From: Clostridia bacterium
GTDB taxonomy: Bacteria > Bacillota > Clostridia > Oscillospirales > Acutalibacteraceae
Assembly (NCBI GenBank): GCA_017399405.1
Contig: JAFQCT010000017.1
Span: 62,001 to 126,000 of the forward strand
Length of the DNA stretch: 64,000 nucleotides
Reading direction: 5' to 3'
In this document: in pieces, positions 1 to 8,604 of the stretch
Numbering within the stretch: the first letter of the stretch is position 1
Layout: every line of letters starts with the position of its first letter
Notes under the pieces: generated by a model
What the model was told of the DNA's origin: nothing
Database searches by the model: none
The model's input: only the letters and a program-made list of their open reading frames with translations
Translations under genes and position numbers: made by a program

Positions 1-1
1 A

Positions 2-706
2 CACCACGAAAATGAAATCGCACAAAGTGAGTGCTGTAACGGTGTTCCTTTTGCAAATTATTGGATGCATAACGGATTTATCAGCGTTGACAATGTTAAA
101 ATGTCAAAATCTTTAGGCAATTTCTTCACAGTTCGTGATGTTGCTAACGAATATGGCTATGAGCCAATCCGTTATTTCCTTATTTCTTCTCATTACAGAA
201 GCCCAATCAATTATAGTGTTGATATTATTGAACAGTGCAAGGCTTCCCTTGTTCGTCTTTATAACTGTCGTGAAAGTCTTGATTTTGCAATGAAGAATGC
301 AACAGATGTTGCAGTGGCAAACGCAGACGAAATAAAAGCAAAACTTCTTTCTCGTAAAGACCAGTTTATTACTGCTATGGATGATGACCTTAATACAGCA
401 GATGCTATTACTGCAATCTTTGAACTTGTTAAGGATGTTAATACAACTGTTATTACAGATGCACCTAACAAAGAACTTGTAGACCTTGCAACAACTCTCT
501 TTGATGAACTTACAGGTGTATTAGGTCTTGTTTATAATAGAAAAACAGAAAGCCTTGATGACGAAATCGAAAAGATGATTGAAGCTCGCGCACAGGCTCG
601 TAAAGATAGAAACTGGGCAGAAGCAGACCGCATCCGTGACGAACTCAAAGCACAGGGTATTGTTCTTGAAGATACACCACAAGGTGTTAAATGGCACAGA
701 GAGTAA
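2..706 (+). CDS. cysS: Cysteinyl-tRNA synthetase, C-terminal part
   Basis: This is the 3' part of a class I aminoacyl-tRNA synthetase that charges tRNA-Cys. The reading frame is open from base 2, so the N-terminal half (Rossmann fold with the HIGH motif and the zinc ligands) lies outside the window. Visible signatures are ANYWMHNG followed by the KMSKS loop (KMSKSLGN), which closes over ATP during activation. A helical DALR-type domain and the C-terminal stretch ending in DELKAQGIVLEDTPQGVKW follow, all typical of bacterial CysRS. The gene is convergent with the small lipoprotein gene downstream, with only 3 bp between the two stop codons. Confidence 0.96.
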   Translation, partial: HHENEIAQSECCNGVPFANYWMHNGFISVDNVKMSKSLGNFFTVRDVANEYGYEPIRYFLISSHYRSPINYSVDIIEQCKASLVRLYNCRESLDFAMKNATDVAVANADEIKAKLLSRKDQFITAMDDDLNTADAITAIFELVKDVNTTVITDAPNKELVDLATTLFDELTGVLGLVYNRKTESLDDEIEKMIEARAQARKDRNWAEADRIRDELKAQGIVLEDTPQGVKWHRE

Positions 707-709
707 TTA

Positions 710-1186
710 TTAAACGCGGTCACAAAAAAATGTAACAGAGTAATCGTTACAAACAACTGTATATTTATATTTGCCGACAGTAATCACCGTATTATTGTCG
801 GCATATTTTATTGTGTGGTCAGTAATGTTGCAATCTGTAAATATTTTTTTCTCACTTTTCTCATCGTTACCTTTGAAAATACAACATATATTCAAAAATG
901 TATTTATTCCTTTATTTATGTCTATACTTTCATTGATTAGAAGACTTACACCTATAATGTCATTGTTACTGTCAAGTGATAGTGAAATAAGTCCCTCACT
1001 ACTGTCACAAAAAAGATATTTTTTGTTTTCAGCGTTTGTGCCTAACATAAAATCAGAAGTTTTATATGTAGTGTTATATTGTTCATTCATTCGTGATACA
1101 AACTGTTCTAACCCGAACTTTTCTTCCTGTGAGCAACCGCATAAACATAGTAAAATGCAGATAAGTGCTGTTAATTTTTTAATCAT
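710..1186 (-). CDS. Small predicted lipoprotein, unknown function
   Basis: The 158-residue protein starts with a lysine-containing n-region and a hydrophobic core ending in a Leu-Cys-Gly-Cys lipobox at about residues 15-18. It is therefore predicted to be exported and lipid-anchored on the outer face of the membrane. The mature part is polar, mixed alpha/beta and contains several cysteines. I do not recognise a family. It is transcribed against cysS and diverges from the MacA-like gene, with about 130 bp of shared upstream DNA between them. It is probably monocistronic. Confidence 0.7.
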   Translation of the reverse strand: MIKKLTALICILLCLCGCSQEEKFGLEQFVSRMNEQYNTTYKTSDFMLGTNAENKKYLFCDSSEGLISLSLDSNNDIIGVSLLINESIDINKGINTFLNICCIFKGNDEKSEKKIFTDCNITDHTIKYADNNTVITVGKYKYTVVCNDYSVTFFCDRV

Positions 1187-1325
1187 TTAATCACCCTAAT
1201 TCATATTTATACATAAATATATGAAAAAAACAGATTAAATTTACAATTTATTTACAAACAAATATTGGAATTTGCTTAAAAAAGGTGTAAAATATTATTT
1301 ATTAAATTAAAAAGGCGTGATTCTT

Positions 1326-2894
1326 TTGCTTAAAAATTTCAAGAAAAAAAGTCTTAAAGTGAAAATTGCAATAATAGCATTCATGGTTTTTATGATTGCT
1401 CTTGTATCTTATGTGCTTTATTCAACACTCAAACCCGAGCCACCTGTAGCTTATGAAATGAGTAAAGTTTCATACGGTGAAATTACAGATTATCTTGAAG
1501 TCAGCGGTACTGTTGAATCAGGTGTATCTGAAAAGTTTACTGCTATTGAAGGCGTGTTTGTTGAAGAAGTATTTGCGAGCGTTGGCGATAATGTTAAAAA
1601 AGGTGATTTACTTGCGACATTCAATGTTTCAGGTGCAACCAAGTATGTAAATGACGCAAAAAAAGATTACGACAAAGCACTTAAAGATTATAACGATGCA
1701 AAAAAGGCTTCTGACAGTAATGCAAAACGCAAGGCAGAGTTGGCAACAGAAATTGCAGATGTTCAAAATGAAATTAAAGTAAAAGAAAAAGAAATAAAAG
1801 ACCTTGAAAATGAAATCCAGAATACAGAAACAACTACTGAATATGTAGCTATTCCTCAAGAACAAATTGACGCAATAGCTATGCAGATGGCACAGAATGG
1901 TGCAACTGAAGAAGAAATCAACGCATTTATTGAGTCTGCAAAAAATACACAGATTCCGTCATCATCAACTGACAATGGCAAACAAGAGTTGCTTATGCAG
2001 AAAAATCTTGAACTTTCAAAACTTAATTCAGAACTTTCATCGTTACAGGCTGAAAATGCAGTTGCAGTTTCAACTGATAACGAGTCTATGCTTGAAACTC
2101 TTAAAACATTAGCAGATGCACAAAAAGCAACCTATGAAAATGTAAAGAAAATTTATGACGAAATGAAAAATGGTTGGTATGCCGATAATGACGGTATTGT
2201 AACCGTTGTAAATATCAAAGCGGGTGAAAAGTTTATCCCTGTTGCTGACCAGAGTGCATCAATTGACTTGTCAGCACTTTTAGGTGATAATGCAAACAGT
2301 AACCTTATTACTTCACTTGTGGGTGATTCTGTATCTGTTCCAACAGGCACAGGTATTACTCTTGAAAGTTATGAAGATATGATTGTCAGCGTAACAGTTG
2401 GTAAATCTGACCTTCTTAAAATTAAAGTGGGTATGGAGGCAATCGTTACAAGCCTTGATAGTGAATATGAGGCAGAAGTTATTTATGTAGGTGCTACTGC
2501 TGTTGATTCTTCAGGTTCACTTGATATCAGTTCAATTACAACTTCACTCATGGGTGGCACAGGTGGTGCAAACGGTGCACTTGTAAAAATTAAAATCCAT
2601 AATCCTGATGAAAAGGTTGTTATAGGATTTGATGTTGATATTAAAATCAAACTCCAGACAGTCCAAAATGTGCTAAAAGTACCTGTTGAAGCAGTAGTTT
2701 ATAATAACGGTAACTATTTCGTGTTTGTGTTTGACGAGACAAAGGGCACAGCAACAAAGCGTACAATCGAAAAAGGTACTCTTGACGATGTAAGTTATGA
2801 AATTGTAAGCGGTCTTGTTGAGGGCGAAATGGTAATCAAGAGTCCTGACCCTAATATGGAAGATGGTACAAGTGTGCAGAATAAAACTGCGTAA
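1326..2894 (+). CDS. MacA/HlyD-type membrane fusion (adaptor) protein
   Basis: This is a periplasmic-adaptor-like subunit of an ABC efflux or export system, acting on the outer face of the membrane. An N-terminal membrane helix (about residues 12-32) is followed by a biotinyl-lipoyl-like hairpin half (VEEVFASVGDNVKKGDLL). A long lysine/glutamate-rich coiled-coil hairpin covers about residues 105-285, and a beta-barrel/membrane-proximal domain ends in PVEAVVYNNGNYFVFV. I chose the TTG start at 1326. Its upstream pattern (AGGCGTGATTCT then TTG) mirrors that of the next gene (GAGGTGTGAATT then TTG); an in-frame GTG at 1317 overlaps the ribosome binding site. The gene is 14 bp from the permease gene downstream and forms an operon with it. 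No ATPase gene is present next to the pair. Confidence 0.86.
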   Translation: MLKNFKKKSLKVKIAIIAFMVFMIALVSYVLYSTLKPEPPVAYEMSKVSYGEITDYLEVSGTVESGVSEKFTAIEGVFVEEVFASVGDNVKKGDLLATFNVSGATKYVNDAKKDYDKALKDYNDAKKASDSNAKRKAELATEIADVQNEIKVKEKEIKDLENEIQNTETTTEYVAIPQEQIDAIAMQMAQNGATEEEINAFIESAKNTQIPSSSTDNGKQELLMQKNLELSKLNSELSSLQAENAVAVSTDNESMLETLKTLADAQKATYENVKKIYDEMKNGWYADNDGIVTVVNIKAGEKFIPVADQSASIDLSALLGDNANSNLITSLVGDSVSVPTGTGITLESYEDMIVSVTVGKSDLLKIKVGMEAIVTSLDSEYEAEVIYVGATAVDSSGSLDISSITTSLMGGTGGANGALVKIKIHNPDEKVVIGFDVDIKIKLQTVQNVLKVPVEAVVYNNGNYFVFVFDETKGTATKRTIEKGTLDDVSYEIVSGLVEGEMVIKSPDPNMEDGTSVQNKTA

Positions 2895-2908
2895 TTGAGG
2901 TGTGAATT

Positions 2909-4156
2909 TTGAATATCAAAGAAAATATACGAATTGCCGTATTCAGTATTCGCACTAACCTTATGCGTTCACTTCTCACAATGCTTGGTATCATTATCGG
3001 CGTTGCTTCCGTTATTTCAATTGTAACGGTTGGTAATGGTGGGCGAGATTATATTGTAGGTATGATTCGCGATATGGGTAATAGTGCAATTGCCCTTACT
3101 GTTAATATGAATGTGGCAGATGATGAAGATTACTTTACAAATGAAGATATTGCGGCAATTAAAAAACTTGACGGTGTGCAATATGCATCTATGCAGTCAA
3201 TGTCAATGTGCCAGATGTCAGCAAATGACAAAACAGGTATTCTTATGGGCATAGGCTGTAATACAGATATGCAAATGATTATGCAAACACCTTTGATTTA
3301 CGGAAGATTTTTTACTGAAGAAGAATATCTTGAAGGCAAAAATGTTGGTGTTATTGATGTGGGTAGTGCTTTGCAGTTGTTTGGCACTAAAGACGCAGTA
3401 GGTGAGTATGTTTATTGCACATCAAACGACCTTACAATTTCATTAAAAGTTGTAGGCGTTGTTGATATTATGGCAAGTATGAACCTTGATACTGAAGATA
3501 TGATGAGTAGTATGAACTCGATGATGGGCGGTATGCAGGTTACAAGTTGTATGATGATTATGCCAGCATCAGTTACTTCAACAATCAATGGTTCTACTCA
3601 GAACAGATATGACACAATCAATGTGACTGCTGTTGATGAAAGCCAGCTTGACGGAATTGGCAACGCTGCAATTAACTATGTCCGTTCTTTACATGATAAT
3701 TATGAAAAAGATTGTTATAATGTAACAAATATGGCAACATATATTGATTTGCTTGATACAGTTATCAATGTGTTCACAATATTTATTGCTGCAGTAAGTG
3801 CAATTTCACTTGTTGTTGGCGGTATTGGTGTTATGAACATAATGCTTGTGTCTATTACAGAGCGTACGCGTGAAATCGGTATTAGAAAAGCCCTTGGTGC
3901 TAAAACAGGAACAATTATGTTCCAGTTCCTTACAGAATCAATTATACTTTGTCTTATAGGTGGTATTATAGGATTACTTTTAGGTGTTGCGGCAGCAGCT
4001 TTTGTGTCTTTCTTAATGAAAGTACCGTTAACTGTTGAGCCATCAACAATTGCACTTGCAGTTGGTTTCTCATCTGCAATTGGTATAATCTTTGGTGTTT
4101 ATCCCGCACGCAGAGCTGCTAAAATGCCACCAATTGAGGCACTTCGCCGCGATTAA
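2909..4156 (+). CDS. MacB-like ABC transporter permease (FtsX family)
   Basis: This is the membrane subunit of a MacB/LolCDE-type ABC system, which usually works mechanically with an adaptor protein to export peptides or lipids or to give resistance. The 415 residues contain a first membrane helix at about 20-42 (SLLTMLGIIIGVASVISIVTVG), a methionine-rich extracytoplasmic MacB_PCD domain (about 45-280), and three C-terminal helices of the FtsX domain. The domain includes the conserved motif VSITERTREIGIRKALGAKT. The nucleotide-binding domain fused in MacB is missing, and no separate ATPase gene lies in the operon. Start is TTG at 2909 with a GAGGTG ribosome binding site. Confidence 0.9.
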   Translation: MNIKENIRIAVFSIRTNLMRSLLTMLGIIIGVASVISIVTVGNGGRDYIVGMIRDMGNSAIALTVNMNVADDEDYFTNEDIAAIKKLDGVQYASMQSMSMCQMSANDKTGILMGIGCNTDMQMIMQTPLIYGRFFTEEEYLEGKNVGVIDVGSALQLFGTKDAVGEYVYCTSNDLTISLKVVGVVDIMASMNLDTEDMMSSMNSMMGGMQVTSCMMIMPASVTSTINGSTQNRYDTINVTAVDESQLDGIGNAAINYVRSLHDNYEKDCYNVTNMATYIDLLDTVINVFTIFIAAVSAISLVVGGIGVMNIMLVSITERTREIGIRKALGAKTGTIMFQFLTESIILCLIGGIIGLLLGVAAAAFVSFLMKVPLTVEPSTIALAVGFSSAIGIIFGVYPARRAAKMPPIEALRRD

Positions 4157-4185
4157 ACAAATTTGCAATTTTTCTTTCAAAACAT

Positions 4186-4222
4186 ACAGTGTATATGCAG
4201 TTGTATATACACTGTTTTTTTT
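4186..4222 (+). terminator. Intrinsic terminator after the MacA/MacB-like pair
   Basis: A perfect stem (ACAGTGTATA / TATACACTGT) with an 8-nt loop is followed directly by a run of eight T. It closes the adaptor-permease operon. Confidence 0.9.
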
Positions 4223-4461
4223 ATTGCTCATTTGTTCTGTAAAGATAAAATCTTTACAAAAAGAGTGCTTTTGAACTTATTAAACCCTTGATTTATCAAA
4301 GTTTTTGACATTTTCAACAGAGTTTTCAACAATTTCAAAGTTGAAATATAAGTTAAAAAAAGACCAATAAAAGTATGCATAGTCAGAAGTTAACTGCATA
4401 TTTTTTGCAGGATTTTATTTTATTCCACCATTTTTATTGTCAATTATCATTGTTTGAGGGC

Positions 4462-4479
4462 TTTCGACTTTTGTCGAAA
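4462..4479. promoter_or_regulatory. 0A box (Spo0A-binding site), near-palindromic
   Basis: Positions 4470-4479 read TTTGTCGAAA, a perfect match to the 0A-box consensus. A second, imperfect box (AAAGTCGAAA on the minus strand) overlaps it at 4462-4471, so the site is an inverted repeat TTTCGAC-TTTT-GTCGAAA. It lies about 115 bp upstream of the spo0A start codon and suggests autoregulation. The rest of the 436-bp gap from 4157 holds the upstream terminator and AT-rich DNA. No other element was recognised. Confidence 0.75.
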
Positions 4480-4592
4480 AGTTTTCAAATTATTTTTATA
4501 TTTACTATTGCCAATAATTACCATTTATGGTAAAATATGGCAGAAATAAGAAATCAAACAACGATTTCACAATAAAAATGGAGGTCTCAAAA

Positions 4593-5351
4593 ATGAGTAA
4601 AAATCTTAAAGTAATTTTAACAGGTGAGGGTAGTGAATTTGGTAAAAACTGTGCTAATGTGTTAAGAACTTATGGTTGTGATGTAAGTCTTGTGGCAAAG
4701 GACGGTAAAATTTTACTTACAAAATGCGAAAGTACAAATGCAGATGTAATTGTAATGGATGCGTTTATGTCAAACCTTGACGCACTCGGCGTAATCAATG
4801 AACTTTCAAAGAAAGAAATAAAACCACTTATAATGGTAATGTCCAGCAGTGATAACCAACGCTTTGAACAAGAAGTGTTATCAGCCGGAGCCGATTATTA
4901 CTTTCTTAAACCTTTTGATATCAATATTCTTGCACAACGCATAAATCAACTTACAGGTTGGTCAAAAACTCAGGGTGATGTAACAAAACAAGATAATGTT
5001 GATTTACAGGTAACAGTCAGTGAAATAATGCATCAGATTGGTGTACCTGCCCATATAAAAGGTTATCAGTATTTGCGTGAGGCAATTATGCTTTCAATCA
5101 ATGACCGTGAAATGATGAGTTCGGTTACAAAAGTGCTTTATCCTACAGTTGCTAAAATGTATTCAACAACTGCCTCTCGTGTTGAGCGTGCAATCCGTCA
5201 CGCTATTGAGGTTGCTTGGGATAGGGGAGATGTAGATGTTTTATCATCATATTTCGGCTACACAATACAAAGTACAAGGGGTAAGCCAACAAACTCAGAG
5301 TTTATTGCAATGATTAGTGATAAACTTCGTCTGCGTATGAAGATTTCATAA
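4593..5351 (+). CDS. spo0A: Sporulation response regulator Spo0A
   Basis: This is the master regulator of entry into sporulation; it binds 0A boxes when phosphorylated by a phosphorelay. The 252-residue protein has a receiver domain (about 1-125) and a Spo0A_C DNA-binding domain (about 145-250) with the hallmark [18 protein letters not shown] helix. The phosphoacceptor Asp56 (VMDAFM), Ser84 and Lys106 (LKPFD) are present. The acidic pocket that normally binds Mg2+ (Asp10-Asp11 in Bacillus) reads Gly11-Glu12 here, which is unusual. I chose ATG at 4593 behind GGAGG; an in-frame ATG at 4527 lacks a ribosome binding site and adds a non-conserved tail. Confidence 0.95.
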   Translation: MSKNLKVILTGEGSEFGKNCANVLRTYGCDVSLVAKDGKILLTKCESTNADVIVMDAFMSNLDALGVINELSKKEIKPLIMVMSSSDNQRFEQEVLSAGADYYFLKPFDINILAQRINQLTGWSKTQGDVTKQDNVDLQVTVSEIMHQIGVPAHIKGYQYLREAIMLSINDREMMSSVTKVLYPTVAKMYSTTASRVERAIRHAIEVAWDRGDVDVLSSYFGYTIQSTRGKPTNSEFIAMISDKLRLRMKIS

Positions 5352-5362
5352 TGTGTGTTACC

Positions 5363-5391
5363 TTGACATTAAATAGCATAAATGTTATTAT
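5363..5391 (+). promoter_or_regulatory. Sigma-A promoter upstream of mntP
   Basis: TTGACA (5363-5368), a 17-bp spacer and TATTAT (5386-5391) lie between the spo0A stop and mntP. The predicted transcription start falls immediately before a terminator-like hairpin. Confidence 0.75.
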
Positions 5392-5402
5392 TTAAGTAAT
5401 AT

Positions 5403-5433
5403 AAGACTCGTGTATTTACATGAGTCTTTTTTT
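5403..5433 (+). terminator. Terminator/attenuator hairpin between spo0A and mntP
   Basis: An imperfect stem (AGACTCGTGT / ACATGAGTCT, small loop) is followed by seven T. It could end spo0A transcription. It also sits just downstream of the TTGACA/TATTAT promoter, so it would act as an attenuator on mntP transcripts starting there. Confidence 0.75.
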
Positions 5434-5445
5434 AAGAGGTAAGTT

Positions 5446-6009
5446 ATGGCAGAATTATTGATTATCGCGGTAGGTCTTGCAATGGACGCATTTGCAGTTG
5501 CAGTATGTAAAGGTCTTAATATGCAAAAACTTGATAAAAAACAAACTGCACTTATAGCCCTTTTCTTTGGCGGATTTCAGGCAGGTATGCCACTTGTAGG
5601 CTGGTTTGTCGGTTCAAAATTTGCCCATTACATTACGAGCATTGACCATTGGGTAACATTTATTTTGCTTGCAATCATAGGTGGTAAAATGATTTGGGAA
5701 TCATTTGAAAAAGAGGATTGCGGTTGTTGTGACAAAAAACTTGATTTGAAAGAACTTACTGCCCTTGCAGTTGCCACAAGTATTGACGCGTTGGCAGTTG
5801 GTGTGGCTTTTGCACTTGAATACGATAGCAAAACTGTATTCACAGCAGTTGCACTTATTGGTATTGTTACAGCACTTCTCTCTGCTATTGGTGTTTTCAT
5901 TGGCCACAAATTTGGTGCTAAATACAAAAATAAAGCAGAATTTGCAGGTGGACTTGTACTTGTACTTATGGGACTTAAATTTCTACTTGAAGGACTTGGG
6001 GTATTATGA
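5446..6009 (+). CDS. mntP: Manganese efflux pump MntP (DUF204)
   Basis: This is a small inner-membrane exporter of excess Mn2+. The 187 residues form six predicted helices in two repeats. Each repeat carries the family's acidic membrane motif, GLAMDAFAVAVCKG near the N terminus and ATSIDALAVGVAFALE near residue 115. The cytoplasmic loop between them contains a Cys-Gly-Cys-Cys cluster (about residues 91-94). The start follows AGAGG. The stop overlaps the start of the HAD gene by 4 bp (ATGA), so the two are co-translated. No recognisable yybP-ykoY manganese riboswitch lies in front. Confidence 0.93.
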   Translation: MAELLIIAVGLAMDAFAVAVCKGLNMQKLDKKQTALIALFFGGFQAGMPLVGWFVGSKFAHYITSIDHWVTFILLAIIGGKMIWESFEKEDCGCCDKKLDLKELTALAVATSIDALAVGVAFALEYDSKTVFTAVALIGIVTALLSAIGVFIGHKFGAKYKNKAEFAGGLVLVLMGLKFLLEGLGVL

Positions 6010-6698
6010 TTAAAATTTTACTTTGGGATGTGGATGGTACGCTTCTTGATTTTGGTAAATCAGAAGTGTACGGAATACGCAAATGTTTTGAGAAATTCGG
6101 GTTAGGCGAGTGTACAGATGAAATGCTTGCACGGTACTCAAAAATCAACCACAAATATTGGCGAATGTTAGAACTTGGCGAAATCACAAAACAACAAGTA
6201 TTAACCGAAAGATTTGTTGAGTTTTTCAAATCTGAAAATATTACTTTTAACCGTATTGACGAATTTAATGATGAATATCAAATCCGCCTCGGTGATAAAG
6301 CGTTTTTCTGTGATAATGCCTTTGAAACTATAAACTCCATAAAAGGTAAGTATAAGCAATATGCAGTAACAAATGGCACATACATAGCACAACAGCGAAA
6401 ACTCATACAATCAGGTCTTATAAATATTTTTGATGATGTATTTATTTCTGATAAAATTGGTTTTGAAAAGCCTAATATTGAGTTTTTCAACGCAGTACAG
6501 CAGAAAATCGGCAAATTTAACAAAGATGAAGTAATGATTATCGGCGATTCCTTGTCAAGTGATATGCAAGGCGGTAACAATGCGGGTATTCTTTGTTGCT
6601 GGTATAATCCTCATAATACTGAGAACAAAAATAACATAAAAATTGATTATGAAATCAAAGATATTTCAGAGATTACTCATATTCTTGAAAATAACTGA
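6006..6698 (+). CDS. HAD-superfamily hydrolase, YjjG/nucleotidase-like
   Basis: This is a cytosolic haloacid-dehalogenase-type phosphatase, most similar in layout to YjjG non-canonical pyrimidine nucleotidases. HAD motif I is DVDGTLLDF at residues 8-16, with the nucleophile Asp8 and Asp10. Motif II is the TNG near residue 119, motif III the Lys in GFEKPNIEF, and motif IV IGDSLSSDMQGG. A helical cap occupies about residues 18-95. The start codon overlaps the mntP stop (ATGA). Substrate cannot be told from sequence. A link to manganese homeostasis is only suggested by the coupling. Confidence 0.88.
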   Translation: MIKILLWDVDGTLLDFGKSEVYGIRKCFEKFGLGECTDEMLARYSKINHKYWRMLELGEITKQQVLTERFVEFFKSENITFNRIDEFNDEYQIRLGDKAFFCDNAFETINSIKGKYKQYAVTNGTYIAQQRKLIQSGLINIFDDVFISDKIGFEKPNIEFFNAVQQKIGKFNKDEVMIIGDSLSSDMQGGNNAGILCCWYNPHNTENKNNIKIDYEIKDISEITHILENN

Positions 6699-6702
6699 AA
6701 CA

Positions 6703-6737
6703 AAAGGACTGTTGCACAATAAACAGTCCTTTTTTTT
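6703..6737 (+). terminator. Intrinsic terminator after the mntP operon
   Basis: The stem AAAGGACTGTT / AACAGTCCTTT is followed by a run of T. It separates the mntP operon from the sugar operon that begins at 6835. Confidence 0.9.
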
Positions 6738-6834
6738 GTGTAGTTTTACTTGTAAGAAAAACGCGTTTTTCATTGTTTAATTTTTCAAAATATGTTAAAA
6801 TATTATGAATATATTTGGAAAGGGAGAGTGAACA

Positions 6835-8589
6835 ATGAGCGAGCTACTTAATAAAGTAAAAGATTTAGGTACTGAAATCAAAACTCATTGGAATACTCCG
6901 GCAGAAGGTAAGTATGTTCCTTATAAAGAATATAAGGATGTAGTTATCGGTGTCGGTGCGAACTACACAGGTTCAAAGGTGCTTGAGTATATCGGCTTCT
7001 GGTCAAGCTGTTTCCTTATTATGCACCATTACAAATTACCTTATCTCACATTCTCAGTCATCGGTATTCTGAATATGCCTTTAGGCTATATTACAGCTCT
7101 TATCTGGTGGTATGTGTGTGATAACTTAGGCTTTTTGCCTAAAAAACAAGAAAGAAAAGTCTATCTTGCTTATGGTCTTATGATGGCATTCGGTATATCT
7201 ACTATATTGTTTGACTATTCAAGACTATTTGACCCTACAAGTAAGTTTATTACACTTCTCAACGGACTTGAAGGAATGAACGCAACTGCCTGCTTTAAGA
7301 CCTTCGGTACACACTTCTTGTATTCAGGTTGGGTAGGTGCTCGTAACATTTTCTGGCGTAAAAAACTTATTCCAAAATACGGCAGATATAAATATAGCCT
7401 TTATTGTGATGTTGTGCCAAAGTGTATAATGGTTATTCTTATCGGTTGGCTTCCTGTTTACAACATTACAGATGTTGCTACTCGAGTTTGGGTTGCAAAC
7501 CTTCTTTTTGCTACATACAATGTATTTGGTTTCGGTAATGTTCTTGAAGAATGTTCAAAGAGAATCAGCCCTAACCTTCAGGAAAGAATTCTTGTTCGTA
7601 GCTATCCTGTAAAGTTTTCTCACACATTCAACTCAATTCTTGCAATTGTTCTTCCTGTAATTATCGGTGCTCTTCGTTATGAGTGGGCAGATATCAATAT
7701 GTATCGTTATGTTATTCCGATTACATTTATTACTGCAGCAGCATTTACAATGTACCTTGCAGGCAGAATTAAAGAAAGAATTCCACAACCACCAATTGAA
7801 AAGAAAGTGCAGATTAAGTTCTGGGATGGTATGTTTGGCGTTCTTAAAAACAAATATTTGCTTATCAATACAATAGTTGGTCTTATTGACTCACTTGGTA
7901 ACGGTATGCTTCCGTTTGTTACAATCCTTTACTTCTATACATTCCGTTTAAGTGGTCTTCCATATTCATTGTTAGTAGCACTTATCTCATTCGCGGGTAC
8001 TCCACCAGATTTGTTATCACCATATTTCTTAAAGAGATTCTCATACAAACAGATTATGATTTTCTATCAATTAAGCCGTGCAATCGGTTATGCAATTATC
8101 GCTTGTGCTATGTGGTTCTGTGGCGATAACCTTAACCTTTGCGGTACAATCTGCATTGTTGTTCTCTTCTTTATGGAAATGACAAAAACAGTTCCTACAA
8201 CTGCAGGCCACGATATGAATGTTCGTATTGGTGACTATCAGATGTATCTTTCAGGCGAGCGCCTTGAAAGTTTTGCAGGTATTTTTGGTTGGTTCACAGG
8301 TCCTATTACATCATTCGTAGGTCTTATTATTCCGCTTATGCTTCTTCGTTACGGTTTCAATAGTAACTGGGATGTTCTCTTTATTGACGAGTCAAGAAGA
8401 AATATTATCGTTATTCCGATTATCGTTGATGTTGTTGGTTTCTTCCTTATGACTATCCCATATCTTTTCTGGGATTATGACAATAAAAAACAGAATATGG
8501 TTATGGAAGTATTAAAGCGTCGTGCAGAAGTTACAGAAAAGAAAGCCAAAGAAGAAGGCGTTTCTGTATCCGGCGGTTATACAGGTTAA
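6835..8589 (+). CDS. GPH-family sugar:cation symporter (MFS)
   Basis: This is a glycoside-pentoside-hexuronide type permease, expected to import an oligosaccharide with Na+ or H+. The 584 residues carry about 12 membrane helices. The N terminus (HWNTPAEGKYVPYKE) is also seen in the second GPH transporter of this window at 23001. The start follows GGGAGAG. The next gene, encoding a membrane leucine-rich-repeat protein, starts 15 bp downstream, and a GH13 alpha-glucosidase follows. The substrate is therefore probably an alpha-glucoside that is cleaved inside the cell. The last 60 residues form a polar cytoplasmic tail longer than in classic MelB-type proteins. Confidence 0.9.
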   Translation: MSELLNKVKDLGTEIKTHWNTPAEGKYVPYKEYKDVVIGVGANYTGSKVLEYIGFWSSCFLIMHHYKLPYLTFSVIGILNMPLGYITALIWWYVCDNLGFLPKKQERKVYLAYGLMMAFGISTILFDYSRLFDPTSKFITLLNGLEGMNATACFKTFGTHFLYSGWVGARNIFWRKKLIPKYGRYKYSLYCDVVPKCIMVILIGWLPVYNITDVATRVWVANLLFATYNVFGFGNVLEECSKRISPNLQERILVRSYPVKFSHTFNSILAIVLPVIIGALRYEWADINMYRYVIPITFITAAAFTMYLAGRIKERIPQPPIEKKVQIKFWDGMFGVLKNKYLLINTIVGLIDSLGNGMLPFVTILYFYTFRLSGLPYSLLVALISFAGTPPDLLSPYFLKRFSYKQIMIFYQLSRAIGYAIIACAMWFCGDNLNLCGTICIVVLFFMEMTKTVPTTAGHDMNVRIGDYQMYLSGERLESFAGIFGWFTGPITSFVGLIIPLMLLRYGFNSNWDVLFIDESRRNIIVIPIIVDVVGFFLMTIPYLFWDYDNKKQNMVMEVLKRRAEVTEKKAKEEGVSVSGGYTG

Positions 8590-8604
8590 TGGGGGTGAGT
8601 TATT

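Noticed and set aside
771-1190. Plus-strand frame opposite the lipoprotein gene
   Set aside because: The minus-strand frame has a proper signal peptide and lipobox. The plus-strand product looks like random antisense translation.
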